DNA of 64,000 nucleotides from Agroathelia rolfsii. Lineage: Eukaryota > Basidiomycota > Agaricomycetes > Amylocorticiales > Amylocorticiaceae. The stretch is taken from assembly GCA_018343915.1 (NCBI GenBank), contig JABRWF010000007.1:1736001-1800000 (forward strand). The letters are read 5' to 3'. The notes under the pieces were generated by a model that made no database searches, had not been told where the DNA came from, and saw nothing but the letters and a program-made list of their open reading frames with translations. A program made the translations under genes and the position numbers. Positions within the stretch are counted from its first letter, which is position 1; each line of letters opens with the position of its first letter. Below, piece by piece: positions 61,159 to 64,000 of the stretch.

Positions 61159-62258
61159 GAGGTACAAAGGGTCTAAAATGCGGCACAGTATAAACAGTAG
61201 TCATGTGACCGCGGAAGCAAAAAAACATGTAACGAGCTATATGTAGCGAGTAATGTAAAAGTCCGTAATGCGTCGTTCCATGAAGATTAAAGACAAGGGA
61301 GGAAAAGGAATAGAAAATGTTACACATATTTATGATCCAACTTTGTCCTTCAACACTGGCTTCCGCTTGTACGTTTTTAACCAAATGCTGAGATTCCGGA
61401 ACAGTGAGATTACGTAATCGTACACGCTAGGATTAAAAAAGAGTGGAGGGGCTAGAGATGAGAGAAAATGAGGCCTCCGAATATATAGACAGTGTCGAGA
61501 ATATTTTTGCTGATATTGATCACGCCTAGCATGATGGCACTATACATGCGAATGGGCCTGAGCAGAACATATTTATGGACTTTACCAGTGTGCTCTCTGA
61601 TCGCTTATCGTGATCATCTCTTACTAGCAAATCCTATATAGGCACTGTCATTTATGCATGCTGCATCATCGACAATAGCTTAGACTATTTGACTTTCATC
61701 GACCTTATCTTTTCAATTGATAGAGTCTATGCTGTTTCATACGACTATATGTCGACAGAACTATATGCTGTTATCACCGTCCCCATCTGTTTCATGCAAA
61801 AGCTGATGATGCTTTGTCAATTATAGTGCTAATAATTTTAATCTTTTTCCATACAGCTGATCTGAGTTCTGAACCGTAGTCTTCTATCTGACTTACCACC
61901 GCCTCTCACTAAAGGGATCCTACGTCAATAGAGAGGAGTGGATCCAGTCTTTACGTAGTCAATAATCTCTGAGAAGCGGAAACAACGGTTCTTCATGTAG
62001 CACAGACAGTTTCTCTGTCCCCAGTTCTCAACTCATAGAGGAATTAGATGATTTGAGGTACGAGATGGAGAAGTTGCGAGGCATGCCATTTCACCAGCAA
62101 GGCCATGCACTAGGAGGTTTCAAAAGGATACTAAAAAAGAGCCGATAAACCTGTTGTATGAGATTTTATACTTTGGTAGTTTACACGTTTTCGCGCCGTC
62201 GTCAATCCCGTTCTAACAAATGATACAATCATGAAAGTAGAGAGATAAATATATATCA

Positions 62259-63472
62259 TCACCCGAAGCCAGCCCACTCGATAGAGTAATAGCTGACTTG
62301 ACCTGACTCGTCATCCCAGCCACACAAGAGATGAGCCTTTTTCGTAGCGGTCCCCAATCTGCCATGTGCGACAATCTCCATCGGTCGCAACGTTGATGTG
62401 GGCGAATCCAGCACGGTGGCTACAAAGTGAGAGTGATATCGCAAAGGATCGCCTAAGAGAATGAGGAGATTAATTGCGGGAAGCATTTAAAAATAAAAAT
62501 AAAAATGGTCTGCACATACCTGGATAAACGAGATAGTTTCCACCAAACTTGATACCGATGCCCATGAAATACCCCTTCTCCCACAGGTCACGGAACACGC
62601 CGCATAGGGCACGCTCGTGCAGAGATGTGGGATAGCTCCATATCCCTGCAGCACGCGCATCTGTGATTGATTCGTACACGTGTCCCGAGGGACGGTACCA
62701 TGTCAAGGTCTCATTTGAGGATGCAGGGACCGTGATGGTGTGAGGTGGCAGCGCAATCGTGCTATGCGGCTCGTCTGCCTTTTTAGATGTAGATGTGAAA
62801 TTTGAACCACCGACGCCGTCAACTTCCATTGTGGGTTCAGCTAGAAGAGATGAAGGCCCTTCTGGGCTATTACTTGCTGCTGTTGCTGCTGCCAGAGCCT
62901 CGGCGCGCTTCCTTTCTCGCTCCTTGCGCTTCCGCTGAGCCTCCTCCGATTGGCTCTTATTCTTGCCAGAGTTTGCTAGCGCTTGGATCTTGGCTTCGCT
63001 AGCTGTCATTTGTTGACGGACGTCCTCAGCCTGGGCCCCTTCCCATGCCTGGAGCTCTTCCAACGAGGGCATTTGGTGCGCTGTTGGATCGTCGACGAGG
63101 ACGGCAAATCCTATTTTAGTTGCATGATATGTTTAAGATATCTCGGGATTTTCATGTAAAGAAAGAAAGAAGAAGAAGAAAAAAACCTTTTTCGACAAGC
63201 AAGACGACCTCTTCAGGCATCAAAATGAGAGGAATACCGAGAAAGACATTTTGTTGCGATAGATGCGGCAGAGTGCCTGTTACGAGGCCGCAGATATGGT
63301 GCTGAGATCGCAAAACAGAGATATCTGTCTTTTTGTTGAGTTACGTTCGAGTCATTGCGTTTGCACTGAACGACGACAGTACCAGTTGTAGATGATGCGT
63401 ACCATCGACGTCCCAGACATAGGCTTTCTGGTTAGATATGCGCAATTGAACGCGCTTATCTGGTTCGGTCAT
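62259..63472 (-). CDS. SEN34: tRNA-splicing endonuclease subunit Sen34
   Basis: One of the two catalytic subunits of the heterotetramer that cuts introns from pre-tRNA; Sen34 makes the 3' splice-site cut. The start MTEPDKRVQLRISNQKAYVW begins the N-terminal domain; HHICGLVTGTLPHLSQQNVF and LGIPLILMPEEVVLLVEKGF follow. A charged middle region (KNKSQSEEAQRKRKERERKR) links to the nuclease fold: FRDLWEKGYFMGIGIKFGGN, YLVYPGDPLRYHSHFVATVL and GTATKKAHLLCGWDD. Tyr, His and Lys of the catalytic triad can all be placed (in GNYLVYPGD, RYHSHF and TATKKAHL). It ends VSYYSIEWAGFG. The intron-containing tRNA-Ser at 5263-5370 is a substrate in the same window. Confidence 0.92.
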
Positions 63473-63935
63473 TCGTGGTTTGCCAGTTAGATTCTGTCCA
63501 ATAACTGGATCTGGATATGCCGTTGTTCGATGAGGTAATGGTACAGTTCCAAGGGCTTGTTATGATATGGTTTACTTCCGTTGCTTCAGTTTCACAGTTT
63601 ACAAATTTGATGTTCACTTGATCACAGACTCGCCGGATGCACTACATACAAGTTGTGACCAGGACCCACTGAGTCCATTATTAACAAGGTTTGAGGCTTG
63701 TCGTGTAATATTGCCGATAAGCCTGCACAATATGTCCTTTATGGTCGCCAGTAAAAATTCCGATCCCCTTGGATAAGAGCTACGCGTCCGGATTCCATAA
63801 CATATTTGGTGTAGTAACTGCTCCATTGATGGTCACAAATTGATCGCTTCGAGTGCCATCTCTCCTCTCGGCCGTCGACGACGACATCCCTGTTGTTCTG
63901 CGACCAATCTCACACTCAACTCGGATTCTCTTCTC
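63473..63935. promoter_or_regulatory. Divergent promoter region (SEN34 / GDSL esterase)
   Basis: 463 bases between divergent start codons; the short open frames here have no family signature. Confidence 0.5.
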
Positions 63936-64000
63936 ATGGCGGCACCCGTATACGATCAATTCGTCCTCGTCGGAGATTCTATCACGCAAGGGGCCTGGGA
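63936..64000 (+). CDS. GDSL-type esterase, isoamyl acetate esterase-like (5' end only)
   Basis: The first 21 codons read MAAPVYDQFVLVGDSITQGA then W, running off the right end. VGDSITQGAW is the first block of SGNH/GDSL hydrolases with the nucleophilic serine in GDS. FVLVGDSITQ so close to the N-terminus is typical of the Iah1-type isoamyl acetate-hydrolysing esterase of fungi. Too little is present to go beyond the family. Confidence 0.75.
   Translation, partial: MAAPVYDQFVLVGDSITQGAW

Larger units (their letters stand above)
59418..62258. other. Gene-poor AT-rich region with repeats and possible LTR relic
   Basis: About 2.8 kb between histone H1 and SEN34. It contains a possible LTR with primer-binding site (60090-60797) and a 26-base direct repeat pair (61029-61054, 61133-61158), listed separately. 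The open frames (up to 100 codons) show no family signature. The right third is AT-rich. Confidence 0.65.

Noticed and set aside
61082..61384. Minus-strand hydrophobic frame of 100 codons in the AT-rich spacer
   Set aside because: It overlaps the direct repeat and AT-rich sequence. Hydrophobicity follows from T-rich codons and no splice or family support exists.

Overview
The window is nuclear DNA of a basidiomycete fungus, most likely an agaricomycete. Genes are dense (about one per 2.2 kb), lie on both strands, and are cut by many 45-70 bp introns with GT..AG ends. The conserved proteins are typical of Agaricomycotina, including a Hv1-type proton channel and a GYP7-type TBC protein. I read 27 protein-coding genes (two run off the window ends), one intron-containing tRNA gene and one decayed gene fragment. 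There is no CRISPR array, operon or prokaryotic element. All CDS coordinates run from start codon to stop codon and include introns.

Layout, left to right. 1-10.3 kb: eIF2B epsilon (partial, minus), a low-complexity Ala/Glu/Pro protein (minus), a split tRNA-Ser(CGA), a tandem pair of 6-phosphogluconate/3-hydroxyisobutyrate dehydrogenase-like genes, and a SUR7/PalI membrane protein. 10.9-20 kb: NOP2 rRNA methyltransferase, a FUN14 mitochondrial protein divergent from a voltage-gated proton channel, and two related four-TM MARVEL-like genes with long disordered tails. 20-33 kb: PPP4R1-like HEAT protein, aspartate aminotransferase, a Tmc1-like AN1 zinc finger, an Sso-type syntaxin and argininosuccinate lyase. 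33-42.7 kb: a Mch1-like MFS transporter, a strong inverted repeat, another four-TM protein, a very large IST1-TBC fusion gene and PIG-H. 42.9-52 kb: a GH5 beta-1,3-glucanase with a decayed copy of its 3' end, a cyclin, a PAP2 lipid phosphatase, a pyridoxal reductase-like aldo/keto reductase and ribosomal protein eS21. 52.7-64 kb: a GYP7-type Rab GAP, an EI24 protein, linker histone H1, a 2.8 kb gene-poor AT-rich stretch with repeats and a possible LTR relic, SEN34, and the start of a GDSL esterase.

The genes are mostly independent housekeeping loci. Some functional links stand out: SEN34 is the enzyme subunit needed to splice the tRNA-Ser found here; several genes serve membrane traffic (syntaxin, two TBC proteins, an IST1 domain, PAP2, PIG-H); and aspartate aminotransferase and argininosuccinate lyase share the aspartate/arginine nitrogen route. 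The most unusual object is the IST1-TBC fusion at 37.4-41.8 kb. Its TBC half lacks the glutamine-finger motif, suggesting an ESCRT-III-linked pseudo-GAP.
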